The notes under the pieces are model-generated. The model was not told the DNA's origin. It worked only from the letters and a program-made list of their open reading frames with translations, and searched no databases. Shown here one piece after another: positions 1-10,287 of a stretch of 64,000 nt of DNA (position 1 is the stretch's first letter; every line of letters starts with the position of its first letter). Made by a program: the position numbers and the translations under genes. Origin of the DNA: Acanthornis magna (Eukaryota; Chordata; Aves; Passeriformes; Acanthizidae); NCBI GenBank assembly GCA_036785705.1, contig JAWUZG010000084.1, positions 6,755,001 to 6,819,000 on the forward strand, given 5' to 3'.

Positions 1-507
1 TATATCACAAAGAACTTGCTGGCAATATACACTAAGTGTGAAATCTAGTGCTGTATCCTCTCTTTTTAGCCATGTAATACAATAAAAATTCTTTTCTGCT
101 CTGGTTGCCACACAAACTAACAGGATATCAATACAAGGGAAAAGGCCTCTGTCTCTTCCAAATCTCTGGCAGCACATCAGCAATAGCAAAATACTTCAGA
201 AATCAGGTTTAGTCTCCCTTTTTAATGGAAACTCTACCAATTTGCTCTATTCTAGCTTGTACTATTGCACAGAAGGACAGTTCTGCTGCTCACAAACGCC
301 TCACTGTGCTTCCAGTATGCTTCAACATGCATGACTTGGTCTGCAATTTTGCGCAGTTTTTGCTTCAAACATCTGATATGTTTGAAGCTTTTTCCAATAG
401 AAAGAGATATCAGACACTTGAGGAAGATGACATGAGCTATCAGTAGGGTAATCAATTCCTAAGGAGTATTAAGAACTTTTAAGTACCTGCATGTTGTCTT
501 TACTTAC
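1..507 (-). other. WEE1: WEE1 intron 5, truncated by the window edge
   Basis: I looked for the next exon (the GSLADAISENY segment known from human WEE1) on the minus strand and did not find it, so it must lie left of base 1. The open frames at 225-455 do not match WEE1 in any frame. Confidence 0.7.
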
Positions 508-629
508 CATTGCAATATTCATTCTGTATGAGCATGTGATCATCTTCTGCCCATGCAGAGTAGTACCTTACTACGTGAGAATGCTGTCCCAGAACTGCAT
601 GCGCATAGACCTCTCTTAAAGCATTCTGC
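508..629 (-). CDS. WEE1: WEE1 coding exon 5 (residues 338-378)
   Basis: The exon begins (E)[16 protein letters not shown] after the acceptor TAACAG and ends NEYCN plus G before a near-perfect donor GTAAGTAA. It encodes the alpha-C helix (conserved REVYAH with the salt-bridge glutamate) and the hinge region of the kinase N-lobe. It has YYSAW where human has YFSAW. It is the last WEE1 exon inside the window. Confidence 0.95.
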
Positions 630-3600
630 CTGTTAGTCACAAAAAAAACCCAGCACATATGAGTACTGTGAGGTGAAATTAGTACAATTTCTTATTACAA
701 TAAGTACTTCTAATACAAATCCTCATATTCAGTTCTGTGGCACTGTAAGGTGGATTTGTACTTATATCCAAATGGCAAAAATAATTTACATTATATTAAA
801 ACACTTAGTATATGGAACATCAAAAAACTGAGTTTGATGTGGATAATTCTCAAGGGAGCTGCCACTTCCATGACATACTTGCCAAACAGTAGCAATAGCA
901 AGCTTAGAGAGGCATGACTGAAGTTTTAAAATAAAAATAAAAGTGGTCATAAGCCAAGAGTTTCACTGAACTCAACATTCCTAACTTCCTGTGTGTAACT
1001 CTAGTACACAATTTTGTGCAACTCAGACCTGTGGGGTTTTATGTTCTAAGTATTTGAACAGTGTGGGGAAGAGTCATGAATTACAGGTGCATTCACAAAT
1101 GCCAAAAAATATCCCCAAACTGACTTAACCCATCTGGATGTCACTCAAGCTAACAAGGATGAGGACTTAGTTGGGAATAGTTCTTTTCTTTCATCTCTCA
1201 AAAAATCACCTTTGCAAGGAAGCATTATTCTCACTTTGAGAACAATCTGTTTCCACACAGAGTATTGGGACAAACATCTGTCAAGAGAGAGGCCAACTAG
1301 CTTTTACTCCACAGTACTTCACAGTATCTGGGGATTGAGTGGGGGAGGAAAAAAGTGGCTTCAAAACTGTATCTGTTTTACATTTAATTCATTCAGTTTG
1401 TTTTATACTTTTCTCTTAAATGCCTTCTCTAGACAGCAACACAAAGAACTGTGTGAAGAAGAAACACCAAGAGAAGACTTTCAAGTTTTAAGATCAGGAA
1501 GTACTCACTCATCCACTGAGCCAGCCAAGGGTTTCTTGGATCGCTTTATTGCATAGATGCAGCCATCCAACCTCTTCACACATTTAAACACGGAACCGAA
1601 TTCCCCAGATCCAATCTTCTCCAGCTCATGGAATTCAGTTGCATACCGTGACTTCATGTTACTTTCTGTTATTGTTATCCTCTGCAAAGATTGCCAAGGA
1701 AAATATTTAGATCTGCAGATACACAAACTGCCAAAAGTAGTATCAAGTTCTAAAGATTAAGTACCTTAGCAGGTCTCATGGTCTCCTCTTCGGGCTCTCC
1801 ATCACTTGGTTCCATGTCCTCTCCACAAGAGCTGAAATCACAACAGAAATAACATGGTTTCAGTAAACTTAAAACTGAAGCCTAGAACCTGTTGAATTTT
1901 TCTGTGATCTGATTCTCCCATTCTACCTGATTTTAGTTAACTAATTGAACACTAGACATCTGTAAACACAAACCCATGAAGATGACATACGAATATCTTT
2001 GTCATTTCTTCCTTCATGTTTCACACTAGTAATGCACTTTTTTCCTCCTCAAGAAAAGTCTCTGTGCATGGCCTGTTCTGTGAGACACAGCCTAGTCTAT
2101 CCTCTCTGTACACTAATCAAAAGATCTAGTGCTAAATAATTATTTCATAATATCATGCATCTCAAAGCACATATTTCAGAAGCCGTATTATACACCGCGA
2201 ATGGTCTGCAAGCAAAAAAAAAAACCTTTCTCAAAAGCAATTTGTAACAAAATTTTTGCAGCCAAAAGTAGTTCTAAATACAAGCTTAACAAAGGAAGCT
2301 ACAAGTTACTCACTCATTCCAGTGTATCCTCTTTCTCCTACGACATTTGCCGTCAGAGTTGTGAAGGAACATGGAATCGGGAGTGAAGGGATTGATGTTC
2401 ACATGAGGTGTTTGTCTAAAATCTTCTTCTTGCTTCTCCGATCTCCCAACATTCATAAACAGCGAGCCCCCCCGAAGTTTGACTGAACTGGAGCCTAAAC
2501 CTTGTGCTTTAGAAAGCAAACTCTGTATTTAAAAAAAAAAACAAACAAAAAAAAATTGAGATATTTATAACCTTGATATTGCCTTAGACATAAAACAGTC
2601 AGGTCGTGCTTAAAGCCATCATTATAATATTGTCTAATTAAAGTTAGCATCAGTTGTTTAAATACCTGCATTTCCATCAAAAAGAATTTCTAAGAAACTA
2701 TTACGCTTTGTACTCTACACAGAAACAGTTTGAGCAAATCAGTATTAAAATTATTTGTAACAGACAGGAAAGCTGATGATGAGAGCAATCTTTTTCTGTC
2801 TCTATCATCACCTAAACTTCTTTGACAAATCTTTGTCCATTAAATGAACAGGGATGAAACTCGAGGATGACCCTGTACTGTATCACCATGATTTTCACAT
2901 GCATTATGGGGAAGTTAGATCAGACAGGAAATTACCTTTGGTTTCTACAAATGTAGGTGACAATGTTAAAAAATTAGCAAATGCAACATTTAATATTGAT
3001 GCACAGGTGCATCTTCCTGAGCCTACAAAAAATCGTTCGTGAATTGACAGTATGGCTGTACTGCCAGTTAAATATTCAAAGCTGATCTTTTGGGTGGTAA
3101 TTTGCCAGACCAGGCATTTTTCAGGCACATGATGAAACCTCTCTCTCCCACTTACACTGGGAAGTCTGCACCCAGTCTCCTTCATCCGGGTGAGGATGCC
3201 AAGGACTGGATCACAAGCAGGAGCATCATCTTATCCTAACAACACCCTTCAAAATAAAGATTTGACACAACTAAAGCCTAAATGACTATAGAGAAGAATG
3301 CTCAGAACATGGGAATCTCAACTGCAGTCCTCAAATCTGCACTGATGAAGACCTTTAACTCACTGTGCATCTCAGGACACACTGCTGTACTTCCACTGGA
3401 TACCTGAACCAACTGATTTTTACAAAGATAGCCTCTCCAAGATAACCTATGTAAAATCTGGGCACCTAATTTAAGAATCCCGCTGAAGTGCTGTGTTAAG
3501 AACTTGTTTTTAGTGACACATTCCACAAAATTTTTGCATCTCCGAAAGGTCTGCTCCTGACAAGGTATAGAATTCATCACCAATTTTACCTTTTCCAAAC

Positions 3601-5171
3601 TTGTACCACTGATTTCTACCAGTGAAACCTCACTGGAGATGGAAGCTGTAGAAAACCAATTAACAAGGTTGCCTTCCTCACACCTTAAGTCAGTTGTTTT
3701 CCATCTATAGTCTATAGACCCCTGGGAGATTATCCCTAGGGATTATCCCAGGATTACTTCTAAAGGGCTATATGAAAAGTAATGAAGAAAGGAAGCCAAT
3801 TATCACTAGATTTAAATTCACTATATGGGGTTTTACACAGCGTCGAGTTCAAAAGCTGAAATGCTTTCCGAAAGTCTGTTATTGACAGAGTTAAGAGCTA
3901 CTCATCTATCCCTCTAAGCTTTGGAATCCATCAGTTTAACAGCATCGACTACTCAAACACCCTTTTATGTTTGATGCAGGAGTGCAGACACTGAACCAGC
4001 GCCGGCATACGGCACCACGACAGCAATACTCCAACACGACAGGATCCATTAGGTTGGAAAAGTCCTCTGAGATCATCGAGCCCAGCCTGTGACCCAACAC
4101 CACCATGTCACCCAGATCACGGCACCGAATGCCAGGTACGGTCTTTCCTTAAACATCTCTAGGGACGGTGACTCCACCAACTCCCCGGGCAATCCATTCC
4201 GATGTCTGATCACCCCTCCCGTGAAGAAATTCCTCCTAGGACGTGTCAGCTCACGGAGAGACACACAGGAGCAAACCTCCAAGTCGAGCTTTAACTTTCT
4301 GGCTACGCCCCTACCAACGCTCACTCCACACTAAAGCACCTACTCAGGAGTTTTAATACTCCACGCTCGCACTTTTTAAATCTATTTTCCACAAAACACT
4401 ACCAAAACCAGAAAACTTTTTGTTTATAGTCTACTAATATTTAAATAAGCGGCTTGCCCCGTGCCCGTGTCTCGTCGGGAGGCGGCGGCACCGCCCCGTC
4501 CCCGCCCCGCCCGCCCCGTCCCGGCCGGAGCCCCCGGCGCGGTCCCGAGCGGCGCCCCCACCGTTACATAACGGACCGGCCGGGCCGGGCCCCCGCCCCG
4601 GGCTCACCTTGGGCGTGTGCGGCGTGTCGAACAGGCGCAGCTTGCGCAGGGTCTTGTGCGGCGGCGTGCCCGGGTAGTCGGGCAGCGGCGAGCCGGGCTC
4701 CTCGCCCCGCGCCCCCCGGTACCCGCCGGCCGCCGGGTGCGGCGGGGACCGCTCGCAGCAGCGCCGGCCCTTGTGCGGGGCCAGCGGCGAGGGAGAGTCG
4801 AGCAGGAAATAGGCTCCGGGCGACTTGACCGGCGATGAGCCGAAGCCCTCCTCCTCCCACGAGTCCCCCTCGTCCGGCAGCGGCGTCGCCGCCGGCTCCA
4901 TCTCCTCCTCCTCCTCCTCCAGCAGGGGCGGGTCGCTCCGCGCCGGGGTGCGCGCGGCCGAGAGCGGCGAGTCCGCCTCCTGGAACGCCGAGTCCTCGCC
5001 GGTGCTGTTGGCGCTGCTGCTGCCGCAGCCTTCCTCCTCCTCCTCTTCCTCCTCCTCCTCGCAGTCGCTGTGGCCGCTCAGGAACAGCAACTTCTGCCGG
5101 ATCGGGGCCGCCGCCCGCCGGGCCGAGACGCGCCGCGGCGGCGCCGCCCGCTGCAGGCTGAGGAAGCTCAT
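508..5171 (-). CDS. WEE1: WEE1 kinase, 5' part (coding exons 1-5)
   Basis: WEE1 is the nuclear kinase that phosphorylates the inhibitory tyrosine of CDK1 and holds cells before mitosis. Five coding exons are visible on the minus strand: 5171-4608, 2522-2314, 1831-1765, 1681-1509 and 629-508. They give the first 378 residues plus one base. Seen: a strong Kozak start (GCCGCCATGA), a ten-glutamate run (residues 38-47), SP-rich segments, the RKLRLF cyclin-docking-like motif just before the end of exon 1, the Gly-rich loop GSGEFGSV (304-311) and the catalytic lysine in AIKRSKK (K326; human K328). All splice phases join without a break. The rest of the kinase domain lies left of the window, so the gene is partial only because of the window edge. 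The next gene upstream is ZNF143, in the same orientation, about 8 kb away. Identification rests on near-identity to remembered human WEE1. Confidence 0.97.
1509..1681 (-). CDS. WEE1: WEE1 coding exon 4 (residues 281-337, kinase start)
   Basis: The exon starts [13 protein letters not shown] after the acceptor TTTGCAG and ends in SVD plus GA before the donor GTGAGTAC. It carries the ATP-binding glycine loop GSGEFGSVF and the catalytic lysine of AIKRSKKP. The two bases GA combine with the first G of exon 5 to give glutamate. Confidence 0.96.
1765..1831 (-). CDS. WEE1: WEE1 coding exon 3 (residues 258-280)
   Basis: This 67-nt exon lies between an acceptor TTTCAG and a donor GTACTT. It reads (D)[22 protein letters not shown], an acidic linker ahead of the kinase domain. 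It is too short for a long-ORF search and was found by matching phase and the human linker sequence. The phases (one base in, zero out) join exons 2 and 4 correctly. Confidence 0.93.
2314..2522 (-). CDS. WEE1: WEE1 coding exon 2 (residues 189-257, D258 split)
   Basis: The exon begins SLLSKAQG after the acceptor TACAG and ends at WNGA-type phase 2 (codon GA|C) before the donor GTGAGTAA. It encodes SSSVKLRG, the conserved [10 protein letters not shown] block and the basic cluster CRRRKR, a likely nuclear-localisation patch. It matches human WEE1 closely. Confidence 0.95.
2523..4607 (-). other. WEE1: WEE1 intron 1
   Basis: About 2.1 kb, spliced with donor GTGAGC and acceptor TACAG. Its 5' half next to the CpG island holds a CR1 3'-end fragment (4044-4250). 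The rest is unremarkable AT-rich sequence with a few short chance open frames such as 2854-3042. Confidence 0.9.
4044..4250 (-). mobile_element. CR1 LINE, 3'-end fragment
   Basis: Read on the minus strand this is the 3' end of a CR1 retrotransposon: GAAGAAATTCTTCACG-like, then a block about a gap-free two-copy-gene style tail reading GGTGGAGTCACCGTCCC-like, then the terminal GATGATCTCAGAGGACTTT and TTCCAACC. These blocks are very familiar from avian genomes. The short octamer tail usual at CR1 3' ends is degraded. It sits in WEE1 intron 1 in the same sense as the gene, roughly 200 bp from the CpG island. It is an old, 5'-truncated, non-functional copy. Confidence 0.85.
4608..5171 (-). CDS. 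WEE1: WEE1 coding exon 1 (residues 1-188)
   Basis: The exon starts at the ATG at 5171 in a GCCGCC context and ends at AAG followed by the donor GTGAGC (phase 0). It encodes the disordered regulatory N-terminus: an acidic run, the segment [12 protein letters not shown] (around residue 61, equivalent to the human PLK1-site region), [16 protein letters not shown] (around 113, equivalent to the human S123 degron region) and the terminal [13 protein letters not shown]. It is GC-rich and lies inside the CpG island. Equivalence of the phospho-sites to human is inferred from alignment by eye. Confidence 0.96.
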
Positions 5172-5560
5172 GGCGGCCGCTCCGCCCGTGCCGCTCCGCC
5201 CGTGCCGCTCCGGCCGCTCCCGCTGCGCTGCTCCGTCCGCGTGCGCCGCCGGTTCTGCTCGCGCTGCCCGAGAACGGCCCCACCGCGCGCCGTTCGGACT
5301 CCGCGGCTTTCCCGCGACCGTTGGTCACGTGCCGCGCACGCCGGCCAATCGCGCCCGCCCACCGGGTTTGAAAACAAGGCGCGCGGGGGCGGGGCCGCGC
5401 GCGGCCGCGTCACGGGCCGCTTTGGCGCGAGAGAGGGGGCGGGGCCAGCCCCGGCCCGGCCGCGGCCCCCCCCTCCAGGCGGCCGCGCGGACGTGTCCGC
5501 CCGCGAGGCGCGCGCCCGGCGCCATTTTAGCCCGGGGCGGCCCCGCCCGGGTAGCGGGAG
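5172..5560 (-). promoter_or_regulatory. WEE1: WEE1 5' UTR and core promoter with cell-cycle motifs
   Basis: Upstream of the ATG, in genome order, are: a 14-bp direct repeat (5177-5190 and 5191-5204) bearing GC boxes; an E-box CACGTG (5326-5331); a CCAAT box (5345-5349); a CHR-like TTTGAA (5367-5372); an E2F-type TTTGGCGCG (5421-5429); and a YY1-like GCCATTTT (5521-5528). No TATA box is evident. The NF-Y, CHR and E2F set fits a cell-cycle-regulated gene. The start site is not resolved. Confidence 0.6.
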
Positions 5561-5745
5561 CCGCCCGGAGACGGCGGGCGGGGAGCGCCGGGAGCGCCGC
5601 CGGGACAGCGCCCGGGGAGCGGGGACAGCGCCCTCCCCGGCCCGGGGAACGCCGGGGACACCGCGGGGACACCGCACCGTCCTGCGAGGGTGCCGCTCGC
5701 CTGCAACGTGGTCTCGCTCCCGTTCAACTTAACACGCACAAATCT

Positions 5746-5768
5746 CAATAATAATAATAATAATAATA
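5746..5768. repeat. (AAT)n microsatellite
   Basis: Seven to eight AAT units just outside the CpG island, upstream of WEE1. A poly-T run (about 5830-5847) follows shortly after. Confidence 0.9.
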
Positions 5769-8201
5769 CAGTATTTAAGATACAATAGTAATATAATAAC
5801 AGCACCTTCTGCGTCAGTTAAAGACGCCTTTTTTTTTTTTTTTTTTAAGCACAACCAATTAAACGTATTTCCACTAAGTTGCTGCACGTGGTTTAGAGTG
5901 CAGTCAAGCGCAGGAGCCGCAGCGCAGCCCGTGCTGTTCGCTCCTATCGGACACTCCCGAACGGGCTCAGTCCCAGCACAGCCAAGGCGATGGATGGTGG
6001 ATGCTCTTTAGCAGACGCGTCTCCCTACAGGTGCCACTACTTCGCCTCTTGGCTTCCCCATCTGGTAACACTACAAATAAACTTGCCCCTCTCTCTCTTG
6101 AACCAAATCGCCTTAAAACAAACCCCTTGGGTAACAAAGCACATGAAAAAAGAGGGTTTTTTTCCCAGCCCCACGGCAGCCAAAGAAAGCCAGCCGTGTA
6201 TCCCTGCTGAGTTCTGTGCTCCCGCAGGCTCTCGAGGCACGCACCGCACTCGTGGCCGTGCAGGCAGGACCAGGATTCGGCTCTCGGGGCTGAGCGCACT
6301 GCGATGCTCGGACGCTGAACTGCGGCCTCTCTCCGCCTCCGCCCCAAAGCTCCCCTCCTTGCCCGGCAGATAAATCCCCGTGTGCAGCTCATGCCACACT
6401 CCTACGGGAGCAGCACCTCGGACCCACTTCCCGTACTCCACTTCTGTTAGCAATTGCTCCTTTTTTGACCTCTTCTGTCTGAAAATACCCGTTTCTTTGC
6501 ATAGAGCTGTCCTGTTTTCAGGACAAGCAGTGATGAGCCACATGAACACAAGTTTTGAGATTTGCATTTTGGAGAAAACTGAAAACTAGTTTCAGAAAAC
6601 TGACAGTAGCCGACATAACCTGTGAAAATGGGACAGAGATAGGGCTACATCAAGCCAAGTGTAAACACACTTGGTGTGCAATAATTTAGAATCACAATAA
6701 TATACCATTAAAAATATTCATTTTTAAAGTGAGATGCACTTACAGCAAGTACTAACTGAAACATTCAAGTTTTAGAACAGATTATGTAAGAGAAGGCTAT
6801 TTAAAAATACAATCTCCGCCTTTTTCTCAGTTCAGAGCCCGCAGGGATGATGCAAAGCAATTCTTATAAAGTGACTCAAAACTTCCCAGCCACTATCTGT
6901 GGCTTGCTTCAGTCATATCTGAAGTTTCCTTTTCTTTGAAAAAGTTTAAACACTGTAAGCTTGCAATAAATCCCTCTCCCTGTAATGTCAAAGCTGCAGT
7001 TTCCTTCCCAAACTCAACCTAAATATAACTGATGCTGCACTGCTTTACAGGTACTTAGTGAGAGCAAGTGGCACACTGAAGCTCAGAAGCCCTGTTATAA
7101 TTGAGTTTAACCAATGAATTGCTAATCACTGCAACAGCTGAGTGCGACAAAACAAAGTGGAACAATTCTGTTTGTACAGAGAAGAAAGTATTTCTGAAGA
7201 GAAGACAGATACGAGACAAAAGGAAAAAAGGTTTAGAGAAATAAAGAAACAACAGTAACACTATGATACTAAAAGAAGGTTTATTTCCAATCTGAAAGTG
7301 ATTAAGAAAGGGAAGTACTGAATAAATAGCTCAAAAAATGTATAGCTGCTATGTAAAGATTCACAGGCTCCACGTACGTGCTGCTCTGAACTTGCATTAG
7401 TTGTTCTTTTGCTGTAGTCTGACAGGACCATGAACAGTTGTGTTGAAGAGATGATTTCTGCCCAGACTGAGTGTGGCAACTCTGCTCTCCTGTCCACTGT
7501 GACAGCTGTAATTGGCATTAGGAGCCCTAGGAACAGCCTGCCTAAAGAGCCCCACAGAGAGCGCTTGAGCAATGGACATGACCACAGGAGGAAGAGAGCT
7601 GAGCGAGGAAGGGCTCTGCAAGCTTCCACTGTGCCACACTCTCCGAGCCAAATTCATGCCAAATTCTCTGAAGCTGATTAAATTGCACCTTTTGAGCTGC
7701 TTCAGATCTTGCAGACTCAAGCCCTGATTCTTCATAGATGTAACAGCACATGAACTGACGTCTAGGCAGTGCCTGACTGATACTCCTACAAATTTGAGTG
7801 GTTTAACGGTTTTCAGGATATATTTGCAAAATTGGCTTATTTTTTTAATAATACTTGCTTTTATGGTGCACTGAAGATTTTGCTACCAGAAATACTTATC
7901 TGAGGCAGCACACACTCACAGACAAACAGCTGCTTTTAACTAGGAGTTTTCAAGCTCAAGGAAACCGTTGTTTCCAACTTTTGTGGGTAGCTGGGGAACG
8001 CAAATAATGATGAATGGGGAAGAAATAGAACAATGGCCAATTTGTCTGGCTGTCAGAACTGCCACAGAAGTGGAGACATTGCCATCTTGTCAGGATTCCT
8101 GCACTTGCATGCTCGTCTGCAATCCTCTAAAACCACTTCCATCAATTTGGAAGAGTTCTGCCAAAATCTGGATGAAACCCAGTCTACACGAACCAGCATA
8201 A

Positions 8202-8237
8202 TTCACCTTATTATGAGAGTTCACCTTATTATGAGAG
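8202..8237. repeat. 18-bp tandem duplication, two perfect copies
   Basis: TTCACCTTATTATGAGAG occurs at 8202-8219 and again immediately at 8220-8237. A recent local duplication in the spacer. Confidence 0.93.
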
Positions 8238-10225
8238 GTGTAAATGGAGTGAAAAAGCAGAAGAGGAAGAAGGTCAAGTTGCTTTTATGAAAAACAGAAA
8301 CACTACAGCCACCTGTGCAAGGCTGTTGGTGGAGAACTGAGAGCAGAGATAGATCTTTGCCATTTTCCCAGCCTTTATCATGGTTTTCCAGCAGGTAGCC
8401 ATGGACCAGTGTGCTTATCACCAGTGCCAGTGATGGCATTCCAGTGTTCCCACAAGAACTGGCATATACGGGGCAACAGGTCTCAGTGGGAATGTGCCAA
8501 GTGGGAGATGTTGTCTCAGGGCCACTGGCAGCCTAAAGGTGAGCAGTTTGAAGATTATTTTATCTGGGGTTGTGCTGCTAACAGCTGCTGTTAGCTGGCA
8601 ACCCCTTTCTCTTCATTACAAGGTCCAGAGTTAAATGAGTTTCCCATCAGAAATGGACTTTGTATATCCAAAGGCATGCCAACAGGTGATGCTGCCAGTC
8701 CTTGTTCCCATTATAGTCCACAGGCAGAGAGAATATTTCTCAGGGATATATTCACCCAGGAAATCAAAATAATACCAGCAAGAGAACAAGGTAGAGAATA
8801 GAAAGGGGAATTTGACAGCACCACAGTTTCCACAAAGTAAAGAACAGCTTCTGGATCCAAAATCTAGGAATTTCAGGGAAGACGTGAAGGTACTCACAAG
8901 TTAAAATGCACGAAGTACATTTAAAAAGTACAGGTTGTGCCAAGCAGTCACATACAGTTCAGTAATTCTCTATGAGTATGAGAGCACACACTCATGACAG
9001 TTTTTAGTGACTCCCTTTTTGCCTGTATGTCTGCCTCTTTAACACTTGAAATATGCTTAACAAGAGAATTGCAAAACAAGCTGTTCCTAAGAGTTGTATT
9101 CAGATAATAAATTTTCTCCAAAACATCTGAAAAGTGGAAAAGACAGAATTATTGCCACAACTGAAACAGGTACAATTAGAATGCCCCATTCTTCTATTAC
9201 AGCCAAATTAAAATAATCAAAATAGAAAGATTTTGTACCAGCAATTCAAAACCTCAGAATGTCTAATGCACAGAAACTAAGTAGTCACTACACTACTAAT
9301 TTACCTGTATCACTAACCTGCTTCCTTTTTCTCCTTCAGGGAATGTGCAAAACCATAGAAGAGGTACTCTGCCTTTTTAAAATCTACTACTCTTCTTTTA
9401 ATAATCTCTAATGCACATCAGTTAAGGCAAAACATTTTGAAAACATTTTTAGGTGTGCAGATAAAAACATAAAAGCTTAGTAAGAGTTTTAAGAAGCTGA
9501 GTCTTTTCACTAATACTGGCTTTAGGAACCTACATACATTCAAAAATCTGTCTCTTACTGTCTTGAATGCATCTGTTTAAAAAGAAAAAGCAGCTAATCC
9601 CATCTGTCCCACAAACTGTTCTTGTATTTTCTTATTTTTCAGTCATTACAACCTATACTCCAATCTGAATTAGCCCTACACACCAGAGAAAAAAGCCCAC
9701 TGGAAATGGAGCTTTGGACCATTGTTCTGTCTCCAGGAGCTTTTTATATCCATGTGGTAGTTTCTGTTATGCCAGCAAACCTGCCAGATGTTGGGAAGTC
9801 GGCCTCTTTTCCTTGTCTTGCCTCACTAAGATGCCTGTTCAGGAATCTCTCAGCAAATTCTACAGGACCAAGCAGTAACATGATGGAGAGTCTAAAACTG
9901 CCTTGAAAAATAAGTAAAAAGCAGCACCCAATCAACCTAAAGGCTGATGATGGATTTAAACAAAAGAAAGGGCAAAACACTGGGGTTTTGACAGCGACAA
10001 AGATACTTTTTTGTTATAGAAAAAGTTCCACACAATTACCTGTGCCATGAAAGTGTAAATGGTTTGTCATTCCTTTGAGCAAAATGCTGCAAATAATTAA
10101 ACAGAAAAGTAATAGTCCAAAGAAAATTTCTTATTGTTTCAGAACCTAAAATGGATTGGATTTAACGGGGTCACATTTCCTGCAGAGATAAATACACAGA
10201 TTGTGTAGGACAAAGCGCTCACCTG

Positions 10226-10287
10226 TTGATATAGGCTTCTATGTTTATTGGGATGATTGATATAAGATTGTATGTTTATTGGGATAA
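10226..10287. repeat. 31-bp imperfect tandem duplication
   Basis: Two adjacent 31-bp units begin TTGATATA and share TATGTTTATTGGGAT. They differ at a handful of positions, so the duplication is older than the perfect ones in this window. Confidence 0.9.

Larger units (their letters stand above)
4440..5720. promoter_or_regulatory. WEE1: CpG island over WEE1 exon 1 and promoter
   Basis: A GC- and CpG-rich block with abrupt edges against AT-rich flanks. It covers the start of WEE1 intron 1, all of coding exon 1, the 5' UTR and the proximal promoter. All long open frames here, on both strands, other than WEE1 exon 1 are by-products of the base composition. Confidence 0.93.

Noticed and set aside
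225..455. Overlapping 73- and 67-codon frames near the left edge, considered as WEE1 exon 6
   Set aside because: Neither frame on either strand matches the expected kinase segment; treated as intron.
2854..3042. 62-codon plus-strand frame in WEE1 intron 1
   Set aside because: No family, no splice sites, antisense to the gene; a chance frame.
4434..5805. Several long open frames on both strands over the WEE1 CpG island (up to 308 codons)
   Set aside because: They are rich in Arg, Ala, Pro and Gly, overlap WEE1 exon 1 in other frames, and reflect the scarcity of stops in GC-rich DNA.
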